Source: Vibrio metoecus (GTDB taxonomy: Bacteria > Pseudomonadota > Gammaproteobacteria > Enterobacterales > Vibrionaceae). Taken from it: a stretch of 64,000 nucleotides of DNA. Below the pieces are notes generated by a model. The model did no database searches. It was given only the letters and a program-made list of their open reading frames with translations, and had not been told where the DNA came from. Positions 45,451-55,200 of the stretch are shown here, one piece after another; within the stretch, counting starts at the first letter, position 1, and every line of letters starts with the position of its first letter. The stretch lies in NCBI RefSeq assembly GCF_009665255.1, contig NZ_CP035687.1, positions 620,001-684,000 of the forward strand, in the 5' to 3' direction. Made by a program: the position numbers and the translations under genes.

Positions 45451-46393
45451 AGCGTAATTTCAACTCCGAAGGATAAGGATTGAGGTAACGTTGCTGATCC
45501 AGATACGGATCGGGGTACAACGCGAGATAATGTTTCAATAAAGTCAGGGGGGCGAGCAAAGGCAGTTCCGCTAAGCGGTAACTTTCGATGACCTGTGCTA
45601 ACTCCGCTTTTTGCAGCTTGTTGAGTGAGCGTTTGAAATATCCTTGTAAATGCATCAACACATTGGTGTTATTTTTACGGCTCGCGGGGTGCGCGAGTGC
45701 TTGCATTAAACCTAAACGATATTCCTCAATAAACCGATCCAATGGGTACTGCTTCACATTGGCCACCCATTTTCCCAAAGCACGGTAGGATTCAGGATGA
45801 TGCGCCATCAAACTCAATTTGTAGCGTGAATGAAATTCAACCACTTTCCTTGCACTCGGAGTTTCACCCATACTGGTATAAAAATCATGTAGGCAGTAAA
45901 TCCGTGTAATAAAGTTTTCACGCAGTACCGGATCATGCAGGCGGCCATCTTCCTCAATCGGCAACCAAGGCATTTTCTCCATTAAGATGCGGGTATAAAT
46001 CCCCACCCCTTCTTTTTCGGCACTATTGTGCTTGTACACTTTGACTCGTTCCATACCGCAACTGGGTGATTTTGCGCAGACGATATATCCACACAGTTCC
46101 GCATTACTAAGCTCTGCCACTTTTTGTTGCGAGTAACTTTCTAACGCTTGGGTATGGTCACGCGTTGCATCTTTGGTTTCCACCAATGCAATACGTTGAT
46201 TTTCTGAAAACAGCCGCAGAGTTGGACGTGGCACCGGTAGACCCATTCCCATCTCAGGACAGACAGACACAAACTCCGCGTAGCGTGCAAGCTCATCCGT
46301 GACGAAATGGCTGATTTTATGCCCGCCATCGAAGCGAACTTTGGCTCCGAGAAGACAAGCACTGATGCCAATTTTGAGTGGTGTGGTCGGCAT
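45440..46393 (-). CDS. DUF523-DUF1722 fusion protein (TudS-type domain)
   Basis: The 317-residue protein has an N-terminal DUF523 domain (about 1-155) with cysteines in ISACLLGAKVRFDGGHK (about 10), VSVCPEMGMG (about 44) and AKSPSCG (about 112). This matches the three-cysteine Fe-S site described for TudS thiouracil desulfurases. The C-terminal DUF1722 (about 185-300: FHSRYKLSLMAHHPESYRALGKWV) is the YbgA-type domain often linked to photolyase genes. First gene of the light/DNA-repair operon. I use ATG 46393 because GGAG precedes it, not GTG 46408. Confidence 0.88.
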   Translation of the reverse strand: MPTTPLKIGISACLLGAKVRFDGGHKISHFVTDELARYAEFVSVCPEMGMGLPVPRPTLRLFSENQRIALVETKDATRDHTQALESYSQQKVAELSNAELCGYIVCAKSPSCGMERVKVYKHNSAEKEGVGIYTRILMEKMPWLPIEEDGRLHDPVLRENFITRIYCLHDFYTSMGETPSARKVVEFHSRYKLSLMAHHPESYRALGKWVANVKQYPLDRFIEEYRLGLMQALAHPASRKNNTNVLMHLQGYFKRSLNKLQKAELAQVIESYRLAELPLLAPLTLLKHYLALYPDPYLDQQRYLNPYPSELKLRYGL

Positions 46394-46413
46394 ACGAGTC
46401 TCCAACACTTATC

Positions 46414-46484
46414 TGTACAATAAAAATTTATGTACAAGATCTATAGCACGTGATTTCATGCTGTACAAATAATATTTTTGTACA
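46414..46484. promoter_or_regulatory. Four TGTACA boxes in two 17-bp-spaced pairs
   Basis: TGTACA is at 46414, 46431, 46462 and 46479; spacings of starts are 17, 31 and 17. Inside each pair the two hexamers are separated by 11 bases. LitR/CarH-type MerR proteins are known to use TGTACA-like operators. The array lies between the DUF523-MerR-phr-ldt operon and deoD. The rest of 46394-46706 has no gene. Confidence 0.72.
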
Positions 46485-46706
46485 CCAAAGACAAACATAT
46501 AAAACCAAACGATTGGCTCAACGCTTGCCTTATCAGTTTCAACATATTTGGTTATCAACTAGGGATATCAGGAACTAAAGAGAGTAATTTGTGACGATGC
46601 TCTCAAGGAGCCTTACCCATAGTGGCTAGTATTGGCGCAACAGATAAATCCTCAGCCAACAGGATTCGTAATCAATGTATTGGCTGAATTGAATTGGAGA
46701 ATAACC

Positions 46707-47417
46707 ATGGCAACCCCACACATTAACGCGCAACCTGGTGATTTTGCTGAAACCGTACTGATGCCAGGTGATCCGCTGCGTGCGAAATACATTGCGGAAA
46801 CCTTCTTGGAAGACGTGAAGCAAGTGTGCGATGTGCGCAGTATGTTTGGCTTTACCGGCACTTACAAAGGCAAAAAAGTTTCGGTGATGGGCCATGGCAT
46901 GGGTATTCCATCATGCAGCATCTATGTACATGAATTAATTGCTGAATATGGTGTAAAAAACATCATCCGTATCGGTAGCTGTGGTGCCGTGCGTGACGAT
47001 GTAAAACTGATGGATGTGGTGATTGGTATGGGCGCCTCCACCGATTCCAAAGTAAACCGTATCCGCTTCAGTGGTCATGATTTTGCCGCCATCGCCGATT
47101 ACGACCTGCTGGAAACCGCAGTGAATCAGGCACGGGCTCAGCAAGTCCCTGTAAAAGTAGGGAACGTATTTTCAGCCGATCTGTTCTACACACCAGAGCC
47201 AGAAATCTTCGAAAAAATGAAAAAGCTGGGCATTTTAGGGGTGGATATGGAAGCCGCGGGCATCTACGGTGTTGCCGCTGATCTTGGCGCACGTGCGCTG
47301 ACTATTCTGACGGTGTCTGACCATATCCTACGTGGTGAAAAACTCAGCTCAGAAGATCGTCAAAAGTCTTTTAACGACATGATGAAAGTGGCGCTTGAAA
47401 CCGCAATCAACATCTAA
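46707..47417 (+). CDS. deoD: Purine nucleoside phosphorylase, DeoD type
   Basis: The 236-residue hexameric PNP has MPGDPLRAKYIAETFLEDV (about 22-40), GFTGTYKGKKVSVMGHGMGIPSCSIYVHELI (about 50-80), RIGSCGAV (phosphate/nucleoside site), VDMEAAGIYGVAA with the base-contact Glu, and SDHI with the catalytic Asp. It splits purine nucleosides with phosphate to base and ribose-1-phosphate in the cytoplasm. ATG 46707 has GGAGAATAA. It is alone here, not in a deo operon; a hairpin (ACCGTCAGG/CCTGACGGT, 47432-47459) follows. Confidence 0.94.
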   Translation: MATPHINAQPGDFAETVLMPGDPLRAKYIAETFLEDVKQVCDVRSMFGFTGTYKGKKVSVMGHGMGIPSCSIYVHELIAEYGVKNIIRIGSCGAVRDDVKLMDVVIGMGASTDSKVNRIRFSGHDFAAIADYDLLETAVNQARAQQVPVKVGNVFSADLFYTPEPEIFEKMKKLGILGVDMEAAGIYGVAADLGARALTILTVSDHILRGEKLSSEDRQKSFNDMMKVALETAINI

Positions 47418-47483
47418 TTTATCTTGTCATCACCGTCAGGCTGAAATACTCCTGACGGTCAGAAATACCCCGAGGGGGAGATC

Positions 47484-47675
47484 GTGCCTAACGACCAACT
47501 ACCACCGGACGCAGAAGGTTTACAACTCAACTTTTGTAAAACATTGGCGTGTGACAACTTTGGATTGAGTGAGGCAAAGCATTACGTTTTGCAGCGCGTA
47601 AACCCGAAACGGCCAGCGATGGTTTGTCGTGAATGTGGAGCTTTCCCCCCTTACTTAATAATCACGAAGTGGTGA
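47484..47675 (+). CDS. N-terminal part of zinc-ribbon transposase-like protein (upstream of frameshift)
   Basis: The 63-residue frame starts at GTG 47484 after GAGGGGGAG. It carries the first zinc-ribbon pieces (FCKTLACDNFG, about 17-27; MVCRECGAFPP, about 46-56). It then shifts out of frame at a run of six C (47645-47650) and stops at 47673-47675. The sequence continues seamlessly in the -1 frame as the next entry, so the pair is one gene interrupted by a frameshift or joined by programmed slippage. Confidence 0.6.
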   Translation: MPNDQLPPDAEGLQLNFCKTLACDNFGLSEAKHYVLQRVNPKRPAMVCRECGAFPPYLIITKW

Positions 47676-48952
47676 ATGAGCTACACCGCTTGCGTCAGCT
47701 GCACAGCGAAGGGTTACCCGCTTGCCATAATCCGGCGTGCCAGAACACGGGATTATCCGTCCATACTCACAAACAGCTTTATCACGCCTTTGGTTACAGT
47801 GGTGATCGCCAACGTTATCGTTGTAAAGCCTGCCACTCGACGTTTGTGGATAAATGGTCAGGTGCCAATCATAAGCTCAACTTCCAAGAATCTCTGCTCG
47901 GGTTACTGTTTACAGGTTATTCCGTACGTGAAATTTGCCGTAAGCTCTCGATTAATCCGAAAACGTTTTACGATCACCTTGACCATATCGCGAGCCGCTG
48001 TCGGCGTAAACTCGCCATGATTGATGCCCGCTGGGTCAATCACGCCAAAACTTACCAATTCGCATCTCACTATCAACCGTTACAAGCACACAGCAATAAT
48101 GGGGTATTTTGGGTAGCGACTGGGGATGCCAAGACAGGCTATATCCTGTGTCAGCATCTCAACTATTCTGCCAATGAAGAACCAACCGGCAGTTTGGATC
48201 ACGATCCATACCAAACCCCTGCTCGTTTTGTACCCCGTGAGTATTTGGTTGAAGCGCAAGCTTCCACTCACAAAGTTAATACCTCGCTGCGTGAACGTAT
48301 TGATAACCGCTATCAACTGATTTTAGCGCGAGGCAACGTGGAAGACCCATTAGGCAATATGGCTCAGTTCCACTACCCATCGAAAGGTGCAGTAATTCGC
48401 CCACCCTACACCTCTTATGCCCATTATTTACACGTGTTGGATATGTGTGACCCTGAAAAACGGGTTTCGATTTTCATGCCGCAAGACCCTCTGTTACGTT
48501 CAGCGGCATTGAGCATCAGCCTATCGAGGATTCAACGTCAAAATGTTGACCTGATGTACGTAGAAGAAGACCCAGATTGGCAAGCACCGGCTTCATTCGA
48601 CAAGACGGATATCGTGCACATGGGATGGTGGCGAGATCGCTGGGCTATCGCCCATTCAGGCAGCAAAGCCAAGGGGATCTGCTACCTAGCGGGTAGTAAC
48701 TCTGACCCACAGCACTGGTTACAGCACGCTTCAACTCGGCAAATCGAATACTATCAAAACCGATTCCAGCTGCTGTTTGAATCGTTTGTTAATGAACCTC
48801 GTCGCAAACTACGTCCGGGAGGGATCCAACCCTTATTGGATATTTTCCGTGCATGGCATAATTTATGCTATCAAGATAAACACGGATTCACGGCAGCACA
48901 AAACTTAGGTTTATCGCAGCACCCTCTAACATTAAAGGAACTTTTGTCCTAA
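47633..48952 (+). CDS. Zinc-ribbon/HTH transposase-like protein, main body
   Basis: Up to 439 residues in the -1 frame relative to the N-terminal part; the joined protein would be about 489 residues. It contains a second zinc ribbon (CHNPACQNTG about 31; YRCKACHSTFVDKW about 62-75, IS1 InsA-like), an HTH (GYSVREICRKLSINPKTFYDHLD, about 94-116) and a segment like the first strand of an RNase-H/DDE core (GVFWVATGDAKTGYIL, about 156-171). No terminal inverted repeats or target duplications are visible at its flanks, so it is not an evident IS. It may be a domesticated transposase or regulator. Function unknown. Confidence 0.65.
   Translation: MWSFPPLLNNHEVVNELHRLRQLHSEGLPACHNPACQNTGLSVHTHKQLYHAFGYSGDRQRYRCKACHSTFVDKWSGANHKLNFQESLLGLLFTGYSVREICRKLSINPKTFYDHLDHIASRCRRKLAMIDARWVNHAKTYQFASHYQPLQAHSNNGVFWVATGDAKTGYILCQHLNYSANEEPTGSLDHDPYQTPARFVPREYLVEAQASTHKVNTSLRERIDNRYQLILARGNVEDPLGNMAQFHYPSKGAVIRPPYTSYAHYLHVLDMCDPEKRVSIFMPQDPLLRSAALSISLSRIQRQNVDLMYVEEDPDWQAPASFDKTDIVHMGWWRDRWAIAHSGSKAKGICYLAGSNSDPQHWLQHASTRQIEYYQNRFQLLFESFVNEPRRKLRPGGIQPLLDIFRAWHNLCYQDKHGFTAAQNLGLSQHPLTLKELLS
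47643..47653 (+). other. Slippery heptamer C-CCC-CCT at the frameshift
   Basis: In the upstream frame the codons read TTC CCC CCT. The heptamer C CCC CCT has the X-XXY-YYZ form needed for tandem -1 slippage, and one extra C would equally restore the frame. Confidence 0.6.
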
Positions 48953-49050
48953 ATTGCTTAGAAGAACAGAGTGTGAGATAGCACCAATTATTGTCGAATG
49001 ACTTGATAAAAGTGTCCGTTTTTTCACATGAATTCGTGTTTAATGACGCC

Positions 49051-49069
49051 TTGTCCCTATAATGGACAA
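49051..49069. promoter_or_regulatory. Inverted repeat enclosing a TATAAT, upstream of TPR gene
   Basis: TTGTCC-N7-GGACAA surrounds TATAAT at 49058-49063. If the gene starts at ATG 49073, this hexamer is too close for a normal leader of that mRNA unless the leader is very short. If ATG 49028 is used, the repeat is coding. It is noted as a candidate operator or promoter only. Confidence 0.35.
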
Positions 49070-49072
49070 GTC

Positions 49073-50596
49073 ATGACGAGCATTAAATCGCCTAAGGACG
49101 ACTGTATTTTGGATAAAAGCCAATATCTTCTTGAAGTGGAAATCGAACAGCTCAGATCCCGCATTGAATCTGAGCCTGAGAAGGTATTCATCCAAGCAGA
49201 GCAGTGCTTAGCGCGGGCTCGGCAAATTCATTTTACCTCAGCCATTATTGAGTCGCTGATCATTATGTCCCGCTGCCTCTGGTGCAAAATGGACTACCGT
49301 TCAGGCCTCAAATACATCAAAGAAGCGAATCAGAACCAGAGTAACCTCGATACGGATCACTTCTTGCCTGAAATTCTGCATATTCATGCCTTACATTACT
49401 GGGGACAAGCCAAGTATTACACCGCACAGCAGTTTTGGATTAACGCATTAGAACAATCCGCATTGGTGGATGAACCGGAAACCGAAATTGAGTGCTTGAT
49501 CGGCCTTGGTAATATTTGGCGTATCACGGGAGAGTATAAACTCGCCTGTTCTACGCATGAGCTTGCCGTTAAAGTGGCTAATAATACGCGCATTGGTTGG
49601 CTTGAAGGTAAAGCTCGGATTTTATGGGCATGGGATCTCTACCACCTCAATCAATATGTCGATATGTTGACCGTACTTGATGGGGCAGAAGAAGTGCTAC
49701 AAAGTAACAGCAATGTGACTTGGCAAGCCGAAGTATGGGACTTTCGTGGTTTAGCTTTACTTGGACTAGAGCGGATAGAGGATGCCGAAGAAGCTACCCG
49801 CAAAGCCCATGAATTGGCTGTAGCGAATAATCTCACTTGGATGAAAGCCCACTCCTTCATCAGCCGTGCACGCCTTGAGCTACTGCGCAAAAACTTTGCG
49901 GTGGCGGCGGAGCTTCTCAGCAACGCAGAAAAGGCAGCCACGTCCTTTGATAATGGTGAGCTCTTATCGCAAATCTGCTACCAACAATCGCGCGTAGCAG
50001 AAGAAAATGGTGATGCGCAGGCTGCATTAGTCGCCTTCAAAAAATACCGCCGCTATACCGTTATGATGCTGCGTGAACAAACCATGCGTGTGGGTATGGA
50101 TAAAGCACGTTCCTCAAAACGCCAACTCGAACAACGTGCACGTAAGTTGATCAATCGTATTCGTGGGCAACACGAATTTGATCCTGAAAAACATCTTTCC
50201 AATGTGGTATCTGAGACCTATTGGTGGGAACAGTTGGTACTATTCAAAACTGAGCTGAAAAAATCAAACCACGCTGTCGTGGTGATTCAACACCCGAGCG
50301 CCAAATACATTGATGTGTGTACCGAAGTCATCCACTCTCTGTGCGCACCGCAAGATTTACTATCACGGATCAGCAGTGACCGTCTCGGTTTGCTGTTGGC
50401 AGAAAAGGGCGAAGCCGCCTTAGAAGTATTCCAAGTTATGGCCAAAATGATTGAGATTTACCCGTGGCACCGTAAAGGATTAGAGGGCCCACTCCCCAAA
50501 ATCACTCTCCAAGATATTCTGTCTTTCCCGTTTACATTGGAACAGTTGATTGATAGCCAAGCACAGGAAGCATCGTATGGAAACCCTGCTCAGTAA
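49073..50596 (+). CDS. TPR protein with degenerate GGDEF-like C-terminus
   Basis: The 507-residue cytoplasmic protein (522 if ATG 49028 is used) consists of TPR-like helical repeats over about residues 20-340 (AWDLYHLNQYVDMLTVLDGAEEVL; DFRGLALLGLERIEDAEEATRKAHELA). A short coiled coil follows, then a region (about 375-490) that parallels a GGDEF domain but has RISSDRLGLLL where RxGGDEFxxLL is expected. It overlaps the next gene by 20 bases. The pair looks like a duplicated TPR-GGDEF gene in which this copy lost catalysis and may regulate its neighbour; this is inference. Neither start has a strong RBS. Confidence 0.72.
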   Translation: MTSIKSPKDDCILDKSQYLLEVEIEQLRSRIESEPEKVFIQAEQCLARARQIHFTSAIIESLIIMSRCLWCKMDYRSGLKYIKEANQNQSNLDTDHFLPEILHIHALHYWGQAKYYTAQQFWINALEQSALVDEPETEIECLIGLGNIWRITGEYKLACSTHELAVKVANNTRIGWLEGKARILWAWDLYHLNQYVDMLTVLDGAEEVLQSNSNVTWQAEVWDFRGLALLGLERIEDAEEATRKAHELAVANNLTWMKAHSFISRARLELLRKNFAVAAELLSNAEKAATSFDNGELLSQICYQQSRVAEENGDAQAALVAFKKYRRYTVMMLREQTMRVGMDKARSSKRQLEQRARKLINRIRGQHEFDPEKHLSNVVSETYWWEQLVLFKTELKKSNHAVVVIQHPSAKYIDVCTEVIHSLCAPQDLLSRISSDRLGLLLAEKGEAALEVFQVMAKMIEIYPWHRKGLEGPLPKITLQDILSFPFTLEQLIDSQAQEASYGNPAQ

Positions 50597-52157
50597 GGTT
50601 AAAGAAGCGGGGCTAGACGCGGCCGCTGTCGCTGGAGAAGAGGCGATCATCTTCTGGAACCATGTCAGACAGCATGTGGCGACGACCTCTCAAGAGCGTG
50701 CACAAAGTTATATCATCAGTGCTGAGTACCGCCGAGAAATGAAACAATGGCAAACCAGCATTGAAGAGCTGCGAGCCGCACTGTCACTCTTAGAGCTGCC
50801 CGCGGATCTGGAGCTACTCCTTTCGGTTAAACACAGCCTAAGCGAGCGCTTGCTTGATCATGGCGATTATGTCGCTGCACTTTCCGAATACGTTGCGATT
50901 TCCAATATTGCCGTAGAGCATGGCATGATTGATGACTACGTGTTGGCCATTCTTGGTATGGGCAATTTGTGTGATGCCTATGGCGACCATAACCGTGCAT
51001 TACGCTACTACCAGAAAATTGACAGCATAGATCATGCGATTTCCAGTCGAGCACTGCGTCTGCGCTACAAGCTGTATATGTTAGCCTGTTACATCAGCCT
51101 TGGACGTTATACTGCCGCGAATGACCTGATCAAAGAGTGTGAAGAACTCAGCATTTTGGTGAGTGACAAACAGCTGACGGGGCAAATTATGCTCTATCAA
51201 GCTCGGCTTTACCTACAACAAGGCAAAGTGCAGAAAGCGATGATGACGTTAGCTAATGCGCAGTACTCGTCATCCCTCACCCCATCAGACTGGCTCTCAA
51301 GCATGCTGCGTATTGAGCTCGCACATTGTTTATCTAAAGCCGGTAAAGCACACCTTGCGACTTTGCTGCTCAGTAACACCGAAAAGCGGTTAAAGAGCAT
51401 CCATTCCCCCTTTCTTGAGAAGTGCCTCTATGAAGCTTTCAGCGACGTTTGTGAGTTAGAAGGTATGTTCAAAACTGCCCTGCAGTATGAAAAGAAAGTG
51501 TTTCGCATTGAAAGTGACTTAATGAAGCGGATCCCAATCAGTGAATTAGGTGCGATCCAGCTACGTCGTCTGTCACGCTTTGAGTTACAACTCAAGCTGA
51601 TCCTCTCCGAACTAGAGAATAGAGAGCTAAAAGAAACCACAGAAAACCAGAAGAATACCGTATTGCAGTTACAACAAGATGTGTTCACCGATCCATTAAC
51701 CAAACTGCATAACCGTCGTTGGTTAGATGTGAAGCTCAAAGATTTACTCCTTCACGAAACATCGTTTGCTTTCTTAGTGGTGGATATTGATCACTTTAAA
51801 TCGATCAATGATGAGCTCAGCCACTTAGTCGGCGACAAAGCGATTGTGAATGTCTCTAGCGAGCTCGCGACTTATTTTAAATTTCGCGGCGCTTCCTGTG
51901 TGCGCTTTGGTGGCGAAGAATTTCTGGTGATCTTAGAAAACGTGACCAGTGAAATGGCACAAATGCACGCCGAGAACTATCGTCAGCGCATTTTTGATTT
52001 CCCATGGCAAGAGGTGCTGGGTGAACGTGGCTTAACGGTCAGTATCGGTATCACCCTGCACCGCGAGGGTGAAAACACGCAGCGTACCTTTTATCGGGCT
52101 GATAAAGCGCTATACCGCGCGAAAGCAAATGGTCGCAACCAAGTGTGTTTGGAGTAA
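50577..52157 (+). CDS. TPR-containing diguanylate cyclase (GGEEF)
   Basis: The 526-residue cytoplasmic protein has TPR-like repeats (about 30-330: AALSEYVAISNIAVEHGMIDDYVLAILGMGNLCDAYGDHNRALRYYQKI region), a coiled coil (about 335-370) and a C-terminal GGDEF domain. It has DPLTKLHNRRWLD, DIDHFKSINDELSHLVGD and an intact active site RFGGEEFLVIL (about 444). The I-site position reads FRGA, so no RxxD inhibition site. ATG 50577 has AGGA upstream and sits inside the preceding gene, so expression is coupled. By memory this is VCA0049-like. Confidence 0.88.
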   Translation: METLLSKVKEAGLDAAAVAGEEAIIFWNHVRQHVATTSQERAQSYIISAEYRREMKQWQTSIEELRAALSLLELPADLELLLSVKHSLSERLLDHGDYVAALSEYVAISNIAVEHGMIDDYVLAILGMGNLCDAYGDHNRALRYYQKIDSIDHAISSRALRLRYKLYMLACYISLGRYTAANDLIKECEELSILVSDKQLTGQIMLYQARLYLQQGKVQKAMMTLANAQYSSSLTPSDWLSSMLRIELAHCLSKAGKAHLATLLLSNTEKRLKSIHSPFLEKCLYEAFSDVCELEGMFKTALQYEKKVFRIESDLMKRIPISELGAIQLRRLSRFELQLKLILSELENRELKETTENQKNTVLQLQQDVFTDPLTKLHNRRWLDVKLKDLLLHETSFAFLVVDIDHFKSINDELSHLVGDKAIVNVSSELATYFKFRGASCVRFGGEEFLVILENVTSEMAQMHAENYRQRIFDFPWQEVLGERGLTVSIGITLHREGENTQRTFYRADKALYRAKANGRNQVCLE

Positions 52158-52170
52158 GACGATGGAATGT

Positions 52171-52197
52171 AAAAGCCGCTCATTTGAGCGGCTTTTC
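52171..52197. terminator. Bidirectional terminator after the GGDEF pair
   Basis: AAAAGCCGCTCA / (T)GAGCGGCTTTT with a short T loop, between convergent genes. Confidence 0.88.
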
Positions 52198-52213
52198 ACT
52201 TTCAAAACCGCGT

Positions 52214-55200
52214 TTACTGCAAACCTATTTCGATGAGTAACGCTTCAACTGCAGCGGAGAGCTGGCGATCTTCTCCGGCGATGATCGATTCTGGGTCGTT
52301 GTACACCAAAATATCTGGCACGATTTCTTGGTTTTCAAACCAACGCCCTTGATCATCTTTCAGGCCCAACTGTGGCACTCCATAAATTAAACCCGGCTCT
52401 TGTTGCTGCTCCCAAATCACAGCAGTTCCCGTACCGGGAACACGTTCACCAACGAGCTTACCGAGCCCCTCTCGTTGATAAAAATAAGGCACAATAGAGC
52501 CATCGGAGTAGCTATCCGCATTCGCCAACATAATGCTCGGTTTTGCCCAACGACGCTCAGGGAATGAAGAAACGACATACCCATCTCGCGTCTGTAGTGA
52601 TGAATGCCGAGTGCCGGAAAGAATTTCCATAATTTGATCATGTAGCCAACCCCCTGCGTTAAAGCGTACATCAACCACCAAACCTAATTTATCTCTTTCT
52701 CGGCCAAACATATCGTTCTGCATTCGTTCAAAACTGGCAGCGTCCATAGCGGCCAGATGCACATAACCTAAGCGTCCACCGGAAAGTTTTTCCACTAAAG
52801 CGCGTCGCTGTTCAACCCACTGTTGGTAGAGTAATTCGCTTTCTTCTTCTAACCCAATCGGAACTAAGGTGAAGTTTTGGGCTTTCTCCTCTCCAGGCGT
52901 CAGCACACTTAGCCGAGTCAACTTACCTTGGGTAAAATTGAGAAAACGGTGTATGTCTTGCTGATCAGAAATCTCTTTACCGTTAACCGAGTAAATAATC
53001 GCTCCCGCTTTGATGGGGGATTGATAGGTATCGGCAGGGCTACCCGGTAATACGCTTTTCACTCGGATCCCTTTGCCTCTGTAGCGATCATCATAATAAA
53101 GCCCAAGCGAAGCAGGCTCTTCCCAGCTTGGGTTGCTGGCAGCAAAGGAAGCCCCTGTATGTGAAACGTTCAACTCACCAACCATCTCACTCAATAACTC
53201 AGCAAAATCGGAGTAAGTTCGAATACTTGGGAGATGTTTACGATACTGTTCACCATAGCCAGCCCAATCCACACCATGCATTTGGGGGTCATAAAATTTG
53301 CTTTGTGTTAACCGCCAAGCATGTTCGAACAGGTAAGCCACTTCCGCACGAAAATCAAAATAAGCATTCGCTTCATAACGTACAAACTCTGTCTCTCGGG
53401 TCACCACATTGAGATTTTCGATCCCGTGTTCACCAATAATGAGTAGGCTTTCGTCATCCGCCGCCATCGCCAACAACATGGCATCTTCACTAAAACGACT
53501 GAACAGCGTCATCATTTCACCACTGCCCAAATCAATCTGCGAAATTTGTACAGAATCGCCGACACGGTGAGCAATGATCAAATGGTGGTTATCTCGGGTT
53601 AAGTGTTTAAAAATGATATCCAGTGATGTCGGCGTCATGCGCATGGTGCGTAATTTCAGCCCTTGGCTTTCAACCATAGTCGCAGTGATGGGGACCGATT
53701 CACGATCATTGAGCTCATGATCGGCAGCCTGTTCGTCATCAAGCCATTGCTGCTCAGCGGTCTTACCAAAATTAAATTTGGCTTGGCGATTGAGCGCCAC
53801 ACCGTACACATCAAACTGTACAGGCAGGTCATCAATATCACGTAATCCTTTGGCATCCGTTAACCAATAGACCCATTGCCCATCCACACTAAATTGCGGA
53901 GCCGACTCAGAAAATCCGCTATTACTCAGGTTGATAGGGGCTTCACTACCATCAAATTTCAATAGCTGCACATCGCTATTAAAAGCCGCACGATCTCGCG
54001 TCACGATATATTGGCTGTCAGGAGACCACTGGTAATCAAGATCTGAATCGATATAGGAATACAACGTTTGTGCATCTAACAGGGTATACGTTTTATCTTG
54101 CCCAATATCATACACTTTGAGCGTATTGCTATTTTCACGGTAGGCAATTCGCTTTCTATCAGGAGAGTAAAGAGGCTGTGTCAGGTCTTCTGTCGCAGTC
54201 AACACGGGTTCCTCCACAATATCGAGCGATGTGGAGAAGCTTTTTCCGCCATCATTCACGTAGCTTTGGTAAATATCCCAACTCCCACCGCGCTCTGAGG
54301 CATAAATCAATCGATAACCATCGCTCGAAAATGTAATGTTGCGCTCTGCCTCTGGGGTATCAGTGATCCGCTTGGTTAACCCTGAGAGTAAGGAGACCAC
54401 ATAAACATCTCCCCGTGCGATAATCGCCACCTCAGGAGAGCTGGGTGATACCACCATTTCGGTCGTTTCATGGTTAAAATTCACCGAATGACGACCATCC
54501 GGCATTGCGCTACGGCGTATCGATACGGCAACTTTTTGAGGTTGTTTCGCTCCAGCTTGGAGTCGCCAGATCTCACCATCAAAACCGTATACCAAGTCGC
54601 CTTGTAAACTGGCACTCAAAAACCTTACAGGGAGCTTCTCATGTGCGGTGATGGCGACGGGCTCGGAACCATCAAATCGCTGTTGCCATACGTTAAAGCT
54701 GCCGCCCCGCTCCGAAAGATAGTACATCGATGAACCATCGGCGCCCCAAACTGGGTTACGGTCTTCACCTCGGAAGGAAGTCAGTTGAACATGTTGCCCG
54801 GTTTGGGGCGACCATCGCCAGATGTCCCGTGTTGCATCTGATATTGCACCTTTGCGCCACGGCTGTTCATCTGAGGGTTGATTGGTATAGAGAATATCTC
54901 TTTGTGTCGGTGAGACTGCGAGATCGCTCACTGCAATCGGCAGAACCATTCGTTCACGCCCGCCCGTCACGGGGATGGAATAAAGCTGAGCGGTGAAACT
55001 CCCTTGTTTCACATTCGCATCGGCTTGGTCATCTCCCAATCGGCGTGATGCAAAATAGAGTTGTGTTCCGTCGGCAGAAAAAGCGTAGGGAGTATCTTTA
55101 GCCCCATGATAAGTCAAACGACGGCTTTCACCGCCTTGCACTGCAAGAATAAATACATCGCCTTCACCATAACGGTTCGCAGAAAAGGCCAAAGATTGGC

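Noticed and set aside
47418..49027. Complete insertion sequence around the transposase-like gene
   Set aside because: I looked for terminal inverted repeats and direct target duplications at both flanks and saw none.
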